Shown here in pieces: positions 23,696 through 35,390 of a DNA stretch of 64,000 bases. Positions within the stretch are counted from its first letter, which is position 1. Every line of letters begins with the position of its first letter. Below the pieces are notes generated by a model. It did not search any database. It worked only from the letters and a program-made list of their open reading frames with translations, and was not told the origin of the DNA. The DNA comes from Odobenus rosmarus divergens (taxonomy: Eukaryota; Chordata; Mammalia; Carnivora; Odobenidae): NCBI RefSeq assembly GCF_000321225.1, contig NW_004450478.1, forward strand, positions 3,505,634 to 3,569,633, written 5' to 3'. The translations under genes and the position numbers were made by a program.

Positions 23696-25068
23696 TTTTA
23701 CACTAAAGTCAAACCATAAAGTGATTGATAATGCTAACATTACCAATGTTATCATATATCATGTCCTTACCAATCAGTTCTCTCAATTTGTATAGTTCAA
23801 CAGTTCATCATTCAATAAATATAACTTTCAAAATTTAGAAAAAAAATTCCTACATAATCATGGGACTTAGGTACTTGGTTATTTCTGTTGACAATAGTCA
23901 TTTACTTTAGAGTTTGAAGATGTTTGGAAATAAGTTTAAAACGGTGTTCTAAAGCCCAATTAAATATCTGTTTCAAAAGTGACAACCTGTGTAAGGCACA
24001 GGGTCATTTTTTAATAAGGTTTATGGAAGATCTGGTAATACAGATACTCTTAAATCACTTCTAGTAAAAATTAATTTAATTATTCCATTTATGAAATTGT
24101 ACTCTTCCTAAGAACATATACTAAGTAAATATATAATGGAAGGGGCTGTTTCCCTTCTTTAAAAAAAAACAAAAAACAGTCAAATGACAAATTACCATTT
24201 TCTGATTAAAGACAACTGTCACAGAAAAGGCTTTTTAATATTCTCACTGAACAGCATTTCTAGTTAATCTTTAGAACTAAAAGAACAAACTAAAGTCTTC
24301 CCCTTAAACATAAAAAGCAGAGAACTCTCACCAAGGTAAAATAGTTGAGAAACAGGTGGCCCAGAGGCCTCTGATGTCAAGCAGTCATGAAGCTGAGAAC
24401 AAATCATTGGAAAGCGTCTAAGCTAAAAGGTGAGACTGACCGATAAAGAAAAAAGAAAGATGTATGGATTAGGAGTTAGTGAGGAAGACACTGAATTGCA
24501 TTTCAGGAATATATGTTACTTCTACATAAAGTGTCTTTTTAATAGTTACAATTTGACAAAGTCTACTAAACTGATAATCCAAATGCGGATTTAAGACAAA
24601 GCACCTGCATGGACACAGCAAGATGGTTAAGGTGTCCACTGCACCTGATAGTGTACAAAGTGCAGAAAAGTAATATGCTGCCCTCAAAACAGCAGTCTCC
24701 ACATAGTGGGGAGAGCAAGACAAATGACTGCACTGCAGGAAAAAAATATGAAAACTTCTATTAATTATTTCATCCTTTATTGTGTATGTAGTATGTTAAT
24801 ACCATATTATATGTATATTTTATAAGGAAATATACAAATGCTGGCAATACCTGCCATATAATTTTGCCTTTTAATGATACTATTTTTTTAAACTCTCATT
24901 TAATGAAAAGAAGTTTGGGATCACTGTGCTGAAGGGTTAAAACTACAGATCTAAAGATTTAAAACCAAGAGCAATCACAGAGAAAGAAACTCTAATTATG
25001 AGTACCTCTCCTACTAGGGAGTAATAAAATTGCAAGACACCACTGTCACATAAAGAATATCCAAATTC

Positions 25069-25236
25069 ATGAGGTGCCTGGTAGCTCAGTCAGTTAACTG
25101 TCAGACTCTTGGTTTGGGCTCAGGTCATGACCTCAGCAGAGTCAGCTTGTCCCTCTCACCCTCCCCCTCTGCTCCTCCTCCCACTCAGAGCTCGCTCTCT
25201 CTCTCAAATAAATAAATAACATCTTAAAAAAAAAAA
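25069..25236 (+). repeat. CAN-SINE
   Basis: Head GAGGTGCCTGGTAGCTCAG, shortened middle, tail CAAATAAATAAATAACATC. Perfect 17-bp duplication AAAGAATATCCAAATTC at 25052-25068 and 25237-25253. Confidence 0.94.
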
Positions 25237-25564
25237 AAAGAATATCCAAATTCTGTGTATTCATGGATTAGGTGCCTCTTCAGAAGTATATTTTATATGT
25301 ACTGAAAACTCCATAAAGTATTTATATTGTTAACTTTAATTATATTATTTATACAACATCTACACTTTAAAATCTCAGGTTACTTTTCCCAAAGATGCCA
25401 CTTCAAGAAGCCTTCCCCACTGGTACTCAACACATGCTTACAGAATGCAGAATAATAAATTCAAAAGGATTAAAATATTGAGCATGAAACAAGGGAAAAA
25501 AATTCTAACACTGCTGTAAGAGTTCACAGATGAAGGACTTCTGACTCAGCTGCTTCTGCTTCCT

Positions 25565-25890
25565 TTGCCTCTGCCTCATATCAGCTGTGTAACTTAAGGC
25601 ATGTTATTTACCCAGTCTAGGTCTCAGTTTCTCCTTCAAAATCTTATGGACATAGCATAGTGATTAAGGGGCCAGGCTGTGGAGTTAGACTGCTTGAGAC
25701 TGAATCCTGCTCTACCACTTACTAGTTTTGTGACCCTAAGCAAGTTACCCACCTTTGCCCTGTTTGCTCTTCTATAAAATGGGGATAATAGCAGCCATTT
25801 CATAAGATTGCTGGACAGTGCGTGGCTGGTAGTAAATGATCACTACATAGTAGCTGCTAAAAAAATTATTGTTGTCATTGTCTTCGTCAT
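25565..25890 (+). repeat. Two MIR copies in a row
   Basis: 25565-25650 has AGCTGTGTAACTTAAGGCA then CTCAGTTTCTCC. 25650-25890 has ATAGTGATTAAGGGGCCAGG, CACTTACTAGTTTTGTGACC, TATAAAATGGGGATAATAG and a decayed 3' end. Each follows the MIR order. Confidence 0.75.
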
Positions 25891-26294
25891 AACCAGTATT
25901 TAGTTATACTATGCTAAGTACTTTGATTACTTTGTTTATAATCTCCACTGCAGTCCTATAAAAAAGTATTAAAATTTCCACTTAAAAGACAAAGTCAAAG
26001 TATATAATACTTGGCACAAGGTTAAGTCTTACTGAAGGTAGTCATTTTTTAAAAAAAATTATAATAAGGTAAATAATCCCAAATTTAATACAGCAATATT
26101 TGGTTCATGTTTTTGTATCAGGAAAACAAATTTAAGGACAAAATCAGAAATATATCTGATTAAGAGAAACAAACCCTAACAATCATCAATAGCTGTCACA
26201 TATTGTTTGTTTCCTGGAATAAGCTATCTAAATTCTAATGAGAGGATATGAGATGCTTTAAAAAAAAAAAAAGCCATATTTTCCATTATAATTA

Positions 26295-26460
26295 AGGTTC
26301 CTGGAGCAATGGTTCCTTACCTCCACAGGGTCAGGGACGCAATTTAAATGCGATGAAAGCTCTGCATCCTCTCTCCCCAGAGAAAATATATACACTTAAG
26401 AATTTAGCACACTATTTCAGGGAGGGTTTATGGAGTCCAGGATGAGAATCTCTGCCCTAA
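26295..26460 (+). mobile_element. hAT-type DNA transposon remnant
   Basis: GCAATGGTTCCTTACCT at the left, GATGAAAGCTCTGCATCCTC in the middle, GGATGAGAATCTCTGCCCT at the right. It resembles short mammalian elements whose ends pair as GGTTCTTAACC and GGTTAAGAACC. Family not named with certainty. Confidence 0.4.
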
Positions 26461-27043
26461 GATTTGGGACTTTGTCCTTTCTATTTTGGAATTCCCTTTT
26501 ATTTTGGAATGTACACCTTTCTGGTATACATGTTTTTCTTTTTTTTAAATGAATTCTCAATACTTCAAGTGCTCATCATCAAATTAAGGAGGGTAATATA
26601 CAGCTACTATTACTTCTAAACACACCATTAAAGTCAGTGCTCATTCTCAGAGGCTAGTTTCGTATTACCAGTGTGAAATAATATTTCAAAAGAAAAAAAC
26701 AAATCTTAAAGTAAGAAGGGAACAAGTATGCTACACAAAATTTACCACCTTTAAGGAAGATACTAAGTCAAGATTATACAGTTTCTAAACTTAACCAATT
26801 GTCAATATAGAATGAAGATGTAATAGTGATCTTCACCCTACATAATCCTCCTTCATCCTATAAAAAAGCCAAAGAATAGTACATTTCTAAGACTCATCTT
26901 TGTTATTTTAAAATGACACAATAAACTACAGTATTTGATCACAGATATTAAATATTAAGTATTAATGTATGATACATGTTTCTAAAAGGATTAAACAACC
27001 ATCCAAAATCTTCTAGATCAATAATTTGTATCAAAGAGCTTAC

Positions 27044-27067
27044 CATTTGGGGGGTCTCGTCTCTTTT
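27044..27067 (-). CDS. WASL: WASL exon 5, 24-nt microexon
   Basis: A 24-nt microexon that supplies AA to finish Glu146, then K-R-R-D-P-P-N, then the G that opens codon 154. The acceptor reads TTTCTAACAG/AAAAGA and the donor AATG/GTAAGC. The residues match the known N-WASP linker between WH1 and the basic region, and the phases fit exon 4 (phase 1 out) and exon 6 (phase 1 in) exactly. It is far too short to be called by ORF length. Because it is a multiple of three with equal phases, leaving it out would shorten the linker by eight residues without changing frame. Confidence 0.93.
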
Positions 27068-27194
27068 CTGTTAGAAAATAAATTAAAATAGTATTATTAG
27101 ACATACGCAATACAAAAATCAACATAAAAAATTAATTCTCCTAAACTCTGTCTTATTCCTAAATCAATGCATAAGTGGCTAAGAAAGGTTTCTC

Positions 27195-27935
27195 TTAGGA
27201 ACTGACATCTGAATAAAATAAGAGAGGGAACAACATATTTAAAGGCCCTAAGGAGGGAACAGTATGAAGGAACATCATGAAGCTTGGAGTAGAGTGAGCC
27301 AACAGAAGAGTAAAAGGAGATAAGTCAGAAGGAGACCCAGGGACTGGATCATATAGGGTGCCACAGGCCATGGTAAGGAATACAGATTGTATTCTATACA
27401 TGATAGGAAGCTCTTATAGGGTTTTCAGTAGGGCCAGTGACATAATCTAATCTATGTTTTTAAAAGTTAACTTTGGCTACTATGTGGAAAAGAGATCGTA
27501 GGGGGCACTGAGTGGCAGCAGGGAGACTAGTGAGGGAGTTATGGTAGTCCAGATGACAGATGATGGGGGCTTAGATTGGGGGGGAGGCAGCAAAGGTGAT
27601 GAGAAATAGATCCGGGATATGTTTTTGAAGGCAGAGACAACAGACTCACTGATAGGATTTATGAGAGACCATGGTAAGCCAGAGCAGAGCCTTTTACCAA
27701 GTTGGGGAAGATGTGGAGAGGAGTAGGAACAGGTCTAACTGGGGTTAGGGAACATGGCTCAAATGTTCTGCTCAGACATGTTAAGTTTGAAGGTTATTCT
27801 GATGCCCAATTGAAGTAAACAAGTCTGAAGGTTGAGGGAAAGGTCAACAAATTTGGGGGGCATCAGCGTATGGACAGTTTTCAAAGCTATGGGACTCAAT
27901 GAAAGCACAAGGGTAATGAGAATATTCAGAAACAT
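27195..27935 (-). repeat. LINE L2 fragment, reversed
   Basis: Reading the plus strand, GGCCATGGTAAGGAATACAG, TTAACTTTGGCTACTATGTGG, GGTAGTCCAGATGACAGATG and CATCAGCGTATGGACAG are reversed decayed L2 segments (the last near 27860). It belongs to the same element class as 6390-7512, in opposite orientation. Open frames at 27195-27401 and 27832-28065 lie on it and are not genes. Confidence 0.7.
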
Positions 27936-28599
27936 CCGATCACTAAAGCAGACCAAAATGATAATAAAAAGCTATAGAAGATTAGGAAGGAGTAAAACGA
28001 GGAGAACTATCAATCCTTTGCACTCAGACTCTTACATACCAACTCTGATACCATTTTGGCTTTAAGAAATTCAAAAGTGGTTGAAGAATTTTAAACAAAT
28101 GTAATTTCCACAGATTTTCTAATACAAAATTGCCCAAAATTATAAGAGAAATACCCATAAATAATGATATAATAATTAGTTTATAAACAGCCATAAACTA
28201 AAATTAATAGGATTTAACTGGGGGACAAGTTAAAAAATCCTGGCAATGGGAAACACAAATTTATTACTCCATCTGGTGGTCTGATGAAGTAACTTTCTGA
28301 AACAGTGGACATAAGCAAGTCCTATCTATGTCAATGAATGTCAATCTCCCATTTCCCAGGTGATGTTATCTCTGCAACCAGAGAGGAAATACTTCTTAAA
28401 CTGATAACACAGATATGGAAATATACTGAGATAAATATAAAGTTCAGAGGATAAGTTCCAAAAAGTAATTTACAAATAAGACACTAACCGGGCTTGAGAG
28501 CCATTCCTATGAAAAAAGGGAGGGTTTGGTTGAACAAAGAAGAATGGGAGCCATTGGTGTGAGGTATTTGCTTGAAACATTTGCAGAACAGTGTTTAAT

Positions 28600-28880
28600 C
28601 AAATCAAGAGGTATTTTAGTATCAACTAGTAAAACTACTTGTGGAGTACTATGTTCAAATATGACCACAGTATTTGAAGCTGAATCATTTCTTCAAATCT
28701 GGGCCATCTGAAGAAGTCATAAAAATCTATAGTGGATTCAGAGCACAGTATTTGGGATGATGCGTCTAAAAACTACATCATGTGAGGAGTAAGAAATTGA
28801 AACTGGTTAAACTAAAGAAGTAAAGGCATGAGAACATGATAGATGGCTTCCAATATTAAATAGCTACTGGGAGGAAAAGA
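28600..28880 (+). repeat. LINE L3/CR1-like fragment
   Basis: GTGGAGTACTATGTTCAAAT, ACATCATGTGAGGAGTAAGA and AGAACATGATAGATGGCTTC follow the order of the L3 3' region (position in a CR1-type reverse transcriptase). It is strongly diverged. Confidence 0.45.
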
Positions 28881-30163
28881 AAACAGACTAATTCTTTGTT
28901 GCTCCAAAAGTCAGACTCCATGCATCTAAGAAAGAGAGGGGAGGCTGGAGTTTGACTTAGCATGAAGCACTACCCAATGATCAGCAGCCTCCCTGATCTT
29001 TCTGCTTCTGAAACACCATGCTTAAAAGTTTAGGAACTACATAAAACAAAATTCCTGTACCAGCTGAAAGACACCTTTAAGTGACCTTCCTATTTCAAAG
29101 TCAATTAGTCTATATTTTAAGAAATATTTTTTACTTGTTTTGCTTTGGAAATGTCACATATTTTGACTATAAGGAGCCCCAGAGAGCCCCTGGTCTAGGA
29201 CCTGACTATGTCACTGAAGTAGAGCACTGAACCATAAATTATTCTATACCTTTAAAATCCTTTCCTAGCATGGAATCAAGTAATTCATGTCCTTGGTCCC
29301 AAAAAGAAGTAACAAAAAACACAGGTCCCTGATAATTCTATTTACTCATTACAGTTGAGGTATAATAAGAAGGCAATTGTGAGGCAAAATTTAGTTCATT
29401 TTATTTTCATTTTTTATCTCACCTCCCTCTTGAAAAGCCATTAAAATAACAATAAAGATATACAAAATAGAATACATGATTTTACATTTCTGTTTTCTGG
29501 ATCCAATGTCTTATTTTTTCAAGGCTTAGTTCCTCTTAGTGGTAAAGTACATCCTGGAATACAGTGATCTTCAAAACTGTGGTAACATGTACCCCCAGAT
29601 GTACAGAAAAACTTTCCAGGAATATACGGCATAGCTAGCCTGAAGGGGATCCATTTGGTGATCGCAACTCCCATATGTCCTTTCTCCTAAAACTGATCTT
29701 CTTAAGATGATGATTTTAGAGAGGTTCACCTTTCCTAATACCCTTCTCCCATCTGATGACAGAAAGGCCTAGTACACTGTTGTCAAATATTTCTGTATCA
29801 ATAAATTTAAAATTCTATACTAGACTGCATCATTCTCTATTTTATATGTATTACAGTCTCATGCATTAAACTACATTCCTTATGGTTTTATAATAGACAA
29901 CATTAGGGACAAAACAAAGACAAAACAATGTTAACAGATTTTATTTGCAACTTCGCTTATTTGCTTCTAGGCTTGCTTAAAAAGTCTTTGTTCACAAAGT
30001 ATTAAATATTCTAAGAATGTAAGTTAAGAACAATGCCATAAAAATGCAAGTTTAAGAGTCAGTATACATGGAATGTTAACAAAAAAGGTTATCAGAATGA
30101 GTTCTTCAGTAAATTTGAGAAAAATTAGTTCTTAATAAAAATATTTCTTTTAAGGAGTAGTGC

Positions 30164-30389
30164 ATTTTTTTTTTTTGTAAGGGGCCAAGAGAATAAATAT
30201 TTTAGGCTTTGTGTGCCATATAGTCTTTGTTGTAACTACCCAACTGTTGTGGCACAAAAGCAAGCCATTAGATGTATTATACAGACAAAATGGAAACCAC
30301 TGCGTAGCTGTGTCTCGCTAATACTTTATTTATAAAAACAGGTGTGGGCCAGATCGGTCCCATGAACCACAGTCTGCCAGCTCCTGTTT
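30164..30389 (-). mobile_element. hAT-type (Charlie group) remnant, second copy
   Basis: GTAAGGGGCCAAGAGAATAA, ATTTTAGGCTTTGTGTGCC and the right end CCACAGTCTGCCAGCTCCTG match the family at 10984-11330 in reverse. It sits only about 30 bp from the donor of WASL exon 4. Confidence 0.65.
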
Positions 30390-30417
30390 AAAAGAATTAA
30401 AAAAAAAAAAAGTTTAC

Positions 30418-30514
30418 CAGATTTCCTTTGTCGCCGGCCCAATAAGTCTGTAACTGCTTTTCGGAATTTTTTTGCTTCTTCTTCATTGGCAAAATTAAGA
30501 GCAACTTGACAAGT
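30418..30514 (-). CDS. WASL: WASL exon 4, end of WH1 domain
   Basis: 97 nt: 32 codons (residues 114-145) plus the first base of codon 146. It runs from T-C-Q-V-A-L-N-F-A-N through E-E-E-A-K-K-F-R to G-R-R-Q-R-K-S. This is the C-terminal alpha-helix of WH1 (F-R-K-A-V-T-D-L-L) followed by the start of a basic linker. The acceptor is TTTCAG/ACTTGT and the donor TCTG/GTAAAC, a slightly weak +4 to +6 context. The trailing G pairs with AA from exon 5 to make Glu146. Confidence 0.96.
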
Positions 30515-31950
30515 CTGAAATATTTTTATTAAAAAAGGTAAACAACAAAAAACATGAGCCTAGCTTTATTTAATAAAAAAGTTGATAACAAAGTACATTT
30601 CTAAAGAAGGAAAGCTGAGTTTACTAGCAGACAAGAGCTTAGTATAGCTTAGTTTTAATTTTATCTGAATAACTTAAGAATACTGAAAGCACGGAGAAGG
30701 CAAAGGAAAAGACTACTATTAGAAAAGTTGCCTCTCATAGTAGACATTCAAATATTAAATGGAATACTCCACCTTCAACAACAACAACAAAAATAGCAAA
30801 TTGAATTCGATCTTTCAATAGAATTCTACAAAGTAATTTGGATTTTATTAAAGGCAAACACTGGAAAAGTTGGTCAAATGCAGGTCAGCTCTATCTTCAC
30901 TAGGTTGTTTTTATTTTACAGCCTAACTGTATGTATTAAATTATAACCTTAATTCAGATAAATTATTAAAAATGTGGAAACACACTGACATCGATTATGG
31001 CATTTTATGCACACTTTTATATATGTACATATATTTATATTTTATTAAGAAAAATGTGAAAAATAACAGCTAGAGAAATTACTTTTTGAAAAGATATATC
31101 CTCTAAACTTTTTTTCTCATTATACAAAATTTAGGAAATACAAATATGCAAGTAAAGAAAATTAAAATCACCTATAACCTAGTCAGACAATCCCTGTGAG
31201 CATATAGTATGGAAATGCTTTCTACCATCTTCCTCAAGTTTATGCAATAAATTTTTTAAATTCTATTCTCCCCTTATACGCATCTATTGTATTTTTGCAC
31301 TCTTCAAGGCCATGAACTATTCTTTCACAAAATCATTTGAATGGCAATATAACATTCAATATTTAAAAGATACCATGGATTAGTGGGCAATTAAGACTTC
31401 ATTTTTATACATAAGAAAACTAAATACCAGAAAGATTAAGCTATCTATCCAAAGACAAAGATGGCAAAAAACCAAATTTCTTTTCTACATAGCAAATTAT
31501 ATTTACAGTACTCTTTGGAATCTTTTTTTTTTTGGCCCTTTAAAATCTTAGACATTTCTGGGGCACCTGGGTGGCTCAGTCATTAAGCATCTGCCTTTGG
31601 CTCAGGTCATGATCCCAGGGTACTGGGATCGAGCCCCGATCGGTCTCCCTGCTCAGAAGGAAGCCTGCTTCTCCCTCTCCCACTCCCCCTGCTTGTGTTC
31701 CCTCTCTCGCTGTCTCTCTCTCTCTGTCAAATAAATAAATAAATAAAATCTTTAAAAAAAATAAAAATTAAAAAAAATAAAATCTTAGACATTTCTTCCT
31801 ATTTAGCTACACTGTCTATGAAGAAGCTTTGTATAAAGTAAAAAGAATTATTTTACTTTTAACTGTTTACACAGAAAGCTCATAAATGCTTTCCACAGAC
31901 AAATATAAAAACAATTACATTAAACAGGACAATAAAAAAATATGACTTAC
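30515..31950 (-). other. WASL: WASL intron 3
   Basis: 1436 nt, GT-AG. One CAN-SINE at 31560-31777; the remainder is AT-rich unique sequence. Confidence 0.92.
31560..31777 (+). repeat. CAN-SINE
   Basis: Complete, low-divergence copy with head GGGGCACCTGGGTGGCTCAG and long AAATAAAT tail. Duplication AAAATCTTAGACATTTCT on both sides (31542-31559 and 31779-31796). Its middle, CCCACTCCCCCTGCTTGTG, marks the arctoid-type subfamily. Confidence 0.95.
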
Positions 31951-32037
31951 ATCTCCAGCAAAGGTATGAAAATATCCTCTAGGACTATTATATACAAAGT
32001 TATTGTATAGCTCTTGTTCCCACAATAGTTTCCCATC
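31951..32037 (-). CDS. WASL: WASL exon 3, WH1 domain middle
   Basis: 87 nt, 29 whole codons (residues 85-113), from [10 protein letters not shown] to F-H-T-F-A-G-D. It continues the WH1 beta-barrel; the W-E-Q-E-L-Y and G-Y-F-H-T-F segments are typical of WASP-family WH1 domains. The acceptor is TTTTTCTAG/GATGGG and the donor GAT/GTAAGT. Both junctions fall between codons (phase 0), so skipping it would keep frame but remove a core piece of the fold. The sequence is intact. Confidence 0.96.
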
Positions 32038-33114
32038 CTAGAAAAAAGTTAAAATAAGAGTTACCAAAAAGATAATCTCTAGGAATAAAACAAAATAGAT
32101 GACTCATATTCAGGGAATTAGCTTTTACATGCACAGAAAACACACGTGTATAAAACATAAATAACATAATTTAATCAGTAATTTCTTAACAAAAGAGTAA
32201 ATTCTGGATGTTTCTTTCAAAAAACTACATAGCAAATGAGTTTAATTCAGTATGCTAAGACACAATTTCATTAGCCTTGTATTCCCAAATATAGTTACTC
32301 AAATACAAAACTAGAACAATTACTAGATCATCAATGTTAGATAGAAGGACTAGAATACTGTTGTACATGCAATGATTATCAAAGCATAGTTCCATCAGCA
32401 ATAGACTATGTGCTACCAAATATTACAGGAACAGTTCATGCTCTCTTCCTCAATTCTGTAGATGCTGGGAGGGTCAAATATACCTTCTCTGTACTGTTCA
32501 TTAACAAGTTTTGAATTCCTAACTTTTACACAGTGACCCTCTAATTAAATACTGGTAAAAGCAGTTAGTGTCGATCATGTGCAGAAAAACACTGATGATT
32601 ACAGTGCACCGAGGTTAGAGTGTAGTTAAGAGAACCATGGATGACTGCATTGTCATATCTGTGGCTGCTGCAGAAGAAATACAATTAACCTAACACCAAA
32701 GGTGGCTAACTGCAAGTATTCAGCATTGGTTATCTACAATTAGAAATAAGTGGTTAGAGAAATATAAGTATTGCCCTATTCCGAAATCAAAGTTCTACCC
32801 AGACCATGATTTAAAGATATTCAGAAAACACTGTACACACATATAAAGCAATTCCTTTCTTCTCAGTGGAGTTATATGCGCACTTGATTTCTAAACAGTG
32901 CTTCTCACTGGTGATGAGAAATATGTCAAAAAAACTACACAGTTTCTTTCGAAACGTGCATGTGTTCCCTATCCCCTAGAATCACTGCCATAGTGAGCCA
33001 CCACTACAGGAGTATGCCATGTCTCTCAGCTGTCCTGGGGGATGGAGAAGAAGCACAAAGTTACAAAGTACAGTAACTTAAATCTTATTCAATCTCAGGG
33101 AAACACTTTGCATT

Positions 33115-33225
33115 AGAACCAAATGGTTCTCCCATTTTACAAATAAATAAGCCAAGGCCCAGAGAAGTAAAACAGTTTGACTACAATCTATCCTTAAGCA
33201 TCATCCAGGAGAGTTCAAAGTCAGT
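33115..33225 (-). repeat. MIR fragment
   Basis: CTCCCATTTTACAAATAAAT, CCAAGGCCCAGAGAAGTAAA: reversed MIR core. Confidence 0.55.
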
Positions 33226-33304
33226 TTATTTTTGGTAATTATTCCATTATACGTATTGCCATATCATATAAATATTACAAAAGCCTACCTATAGAAAAGG
33301 TTTT

Positions 33305-33458
33305 TTTTTTAAATGTATTTATTTGTTAGAGAGAGAAAGAGAGAGGCAGGCAGAGGGAGAAGCAGGCTCCCCGCTGAGCAGGGAGCCCAATGTAGGACTC
33401 GATCCCAATGACCTGAGCCAAAGACAAACGCTTAACAGACTAAGCCACCTAGACGTCC
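33305..33458 (-). repeat. CAN-SINE, shortened
   Basis: Reversed copy with internal deletion. Perfect 17-bp duplication CCTATAGAAAAGGTTTT at 33288-33304 and 33459-33475. Confidence 0.93.
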
Positions 33459-34040
33459 CCTATAGAAAAGGTTTTAAAAGATAAATGGAGACTTCATCTC
33501 TGCACAAAGGTAATTACTTCTACGGTAACTGTTAAGAGGGTGAATACCTGAGAATGGGCATTGAATCTGGGACAATGTGAATTTGTGTTTGAATGTGAGA
33601 GGTACAAAGCTGCGAAAATCTGAACATACCTATGTTGAGACAACATAAGGAAAAATGGGTAGCAAACACATTATTATAGATATTGTATCATGCTTTAAAC
33701 CTAGGCTGAAGTAACTAACAGTACATACTAAACTAAAATATACTTCTATAGTTCCCTGAAAGGACTATAAATGCTACTCTGTAACGGACAAAATGGAATA
33801 AAAGAGTACCATTAGAAAAAGAGAAAATATAAGGAAAGCCCAAGATGTAAAGGTATTAAAAACAAAAACAAAAAAATCCTTTAATGTGTGCTGGCTGTGG
33901 AAAGATAAAATAGGGAACTATTCATGTTCTGGCTTACGACCTATTCCTGTTCGGTTGCAATGCCCATGCTTCATTATCTAAAACCAAGCTTCACTCTTCT
34001 AGTATTAAGTATAATTTAACAATACATACAGGATGAACAA

Positions 34041-34085
34041 AAATTATATATATAACAATATATATAAGTATATATATAAATTATA
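34041..34085. repeat. TA-rich simple repeat
   Basis: Interrupted (TA)n tract within intron 2, about 60 bp from the exon 2 donor. Confidence 0.85.
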
Positions 34086-34142
34086 ACTGAGGTTAAAAAT
34101 CTATTCACCTACAGTTTAAAGTGGAAACAAAACAAAACTCAC

Positions 34143-34277
34143 CTTAATATCAAATATTCTTAAAAAATAAGATCTCTGTGGATTGTCCTTAACAAGACAA
34201 GCGACACCGCTGCACTTCTTTGACCACATACAGTTACGATCTGCTGCATATAACTGTACCACTGCTGAAGACATAGT
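34143..34277 (-). CDS. WASL: WASL exon 2, WH1 domain first part
   Basis: 135 nt, 45 whole codons (residues 40-84 in human numbering), starting T-M-S-S-A-V and ending R-I-F-D-I-K. It is the bulk of the WH1/EVH1 domain, which binds the WIP-family verprolins and so localises and stabilises N-WASP. The acceptor reads TTTTCCAG/ACTATG and the donor AAG/GTGAGT. An internal ATG is the second codon, but human N-WASP begins 39 residues upstream in exon 1, so I treat this as an internal exon. No stop or frameshift is seen. The identification rests on the residue string, which I recognise as N-WASP and not the blood-cell paralogue WAS. Confidence 0.96.
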
Positions 34278-34534
34278 CTGGAAAATATAAAATTTATAGC
34301 CATTAGGTTCAAAATAACATTCAGATGACCACAGCCCCTGCTGACATCTTCACTGCAACCTCATGAGAGACATCCAACAGAAACCACCCCGCTATGCTGG
34401 TCCTGATTTCCTGTCCCACAGAAACAAGGAGATAATATTAACATTTATTGTTACTTTAAGCCATTACTTTTTGAAGTAATTTCTTATGCAGTAGTAAATA
34501 ACACAATATCTACACTAAAAATAACTATGGAAAG

Positions 34535-34755
34535 CAAACATTTACTGATGCTTAGAATGTGTCAAAAATCGTGTTAAGCACTTTTAAATACAACTCCATT
34601 TAAATCCATTTAAATTTATTACTATTATAATCTCATTTTATGCTTGCAAACCCAAGGTTAAAGGGATAAATAATTTGCCTCAAATCACACAGCAAAGTGG
34701 CAGAGTTCCAACGAAAGCAATTTGTGACTTCAGATCCTGTATTCTTACTCCCTGT
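34535..34755 (-). repeat. MIR
   Basis: TTTACTGATGCTTAGAATGTG at the left, CCTCAAATCACACAGCAAAG and GTGGCAGAGTTCCAACG to the right: reversed MIR, fairly complete. Confidence 0.7.
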
Positions 34756-34758
34756 AAT

Positions 34759-35201
34759 ATACAGTAGTCCCCCTTTATCCATGGGGCATACATTCCAAGA
34801 CCCCCCGAGTGGATGCCTGAAACTGCAGATAGTACAAATCCCATATATACTATGTTTTTTCCTACATATCTAGGATGAAGTTTAATTTATAAATTAGGCA
34901 TAGTAAGAGATTAAAAAAATAATGAAAACTAAAATAGAACTATTACAACTATTGTAATAAAAGTTATGTGAATGTGGGATCTCTCTCAAAATATTATACT
35001 ATACTCATCCTTCTTCTTGTGATGACGTGAGATGATGAAATGCCTATGTGAGCAGATGAAGTGAGGTGAATGGCGTAGGCTACTACTGACCTTCTGACAA
35101 TATGTAAGAAGGAGGATCATCTGCTTCCAAACTAGAGCTGACTGATCATGGGTAACTGAAATTGTAAAGAGCAAAACCGTGGAAAAGGGAGGACTACTAT
35201 A
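34759..35201 (+). mobile_element. Tigger-type (MER44-like) DNA transposon
   Basis: Inverted ends: TACAGTAGTCCCCCTTTATCC at the left, and GGAAAAGGGAGGACTACTATA at the right, which reads TATAGTAGTCCTCCC on the other strand. Inside are GTGGATGCCTGAAACTGCAG, TAAAGTTATGTGAATGTGG-like and GGAGGATCATCTGCTTCC segments I associate with MER44. TA dinucleotides flank the ends, as for Tc1/mariner elements. Confidence 0.8.
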
Positions 35202-35390
35202 CCATTTCCAATACAGTGAACATTTAAGTAATGAAGTAGTAGTGTTAGTAAAGGCTGATGTCCATATAGCAGTTAACTACTTTAGTACGGTACTAAATCA
35301 AACCTGAAAGCAAGATTTGAAGGTACAAATTATAGTGCTGGGCACTTTGAACATATCATCATCCTGGAAGATAGATTCTAATATCACCTT

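Larger units (their letters stand above)
20527..27043 (-). other. WASL: WASL intron 5
   Basis: 6517 nt, GT-AG, the longest intron besides intron 1. It holds an LTR-like element (about 21480-22040), MIR fragments, a CAN-SINE (25069-25236) and a hAT remnant (26295-26460). 22050-23550 and 23700-25050 show nothing I recognise. Confidence 0.92.
27068..30417 (-). other. WASL: WASL intron 4
   Basis: 3350 nt, GT-AG. It contains a reversed L2 (27195-27935), an L3/CR1-like piece (28600-28880) and a hAT remnant (30164-30389). 29000-30150 has nothing recognised. Confidence 0.92.
32038..34142 (-). other. WASL: WASL intron 2
   Basis: 2105 nt, GT-AG. It holds a MIR piece (about 33115-33225), a reversed CAN-SINE (33305-33458) and a TA-rich simple repeat (34041-34085). 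Confidence 0.92.
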
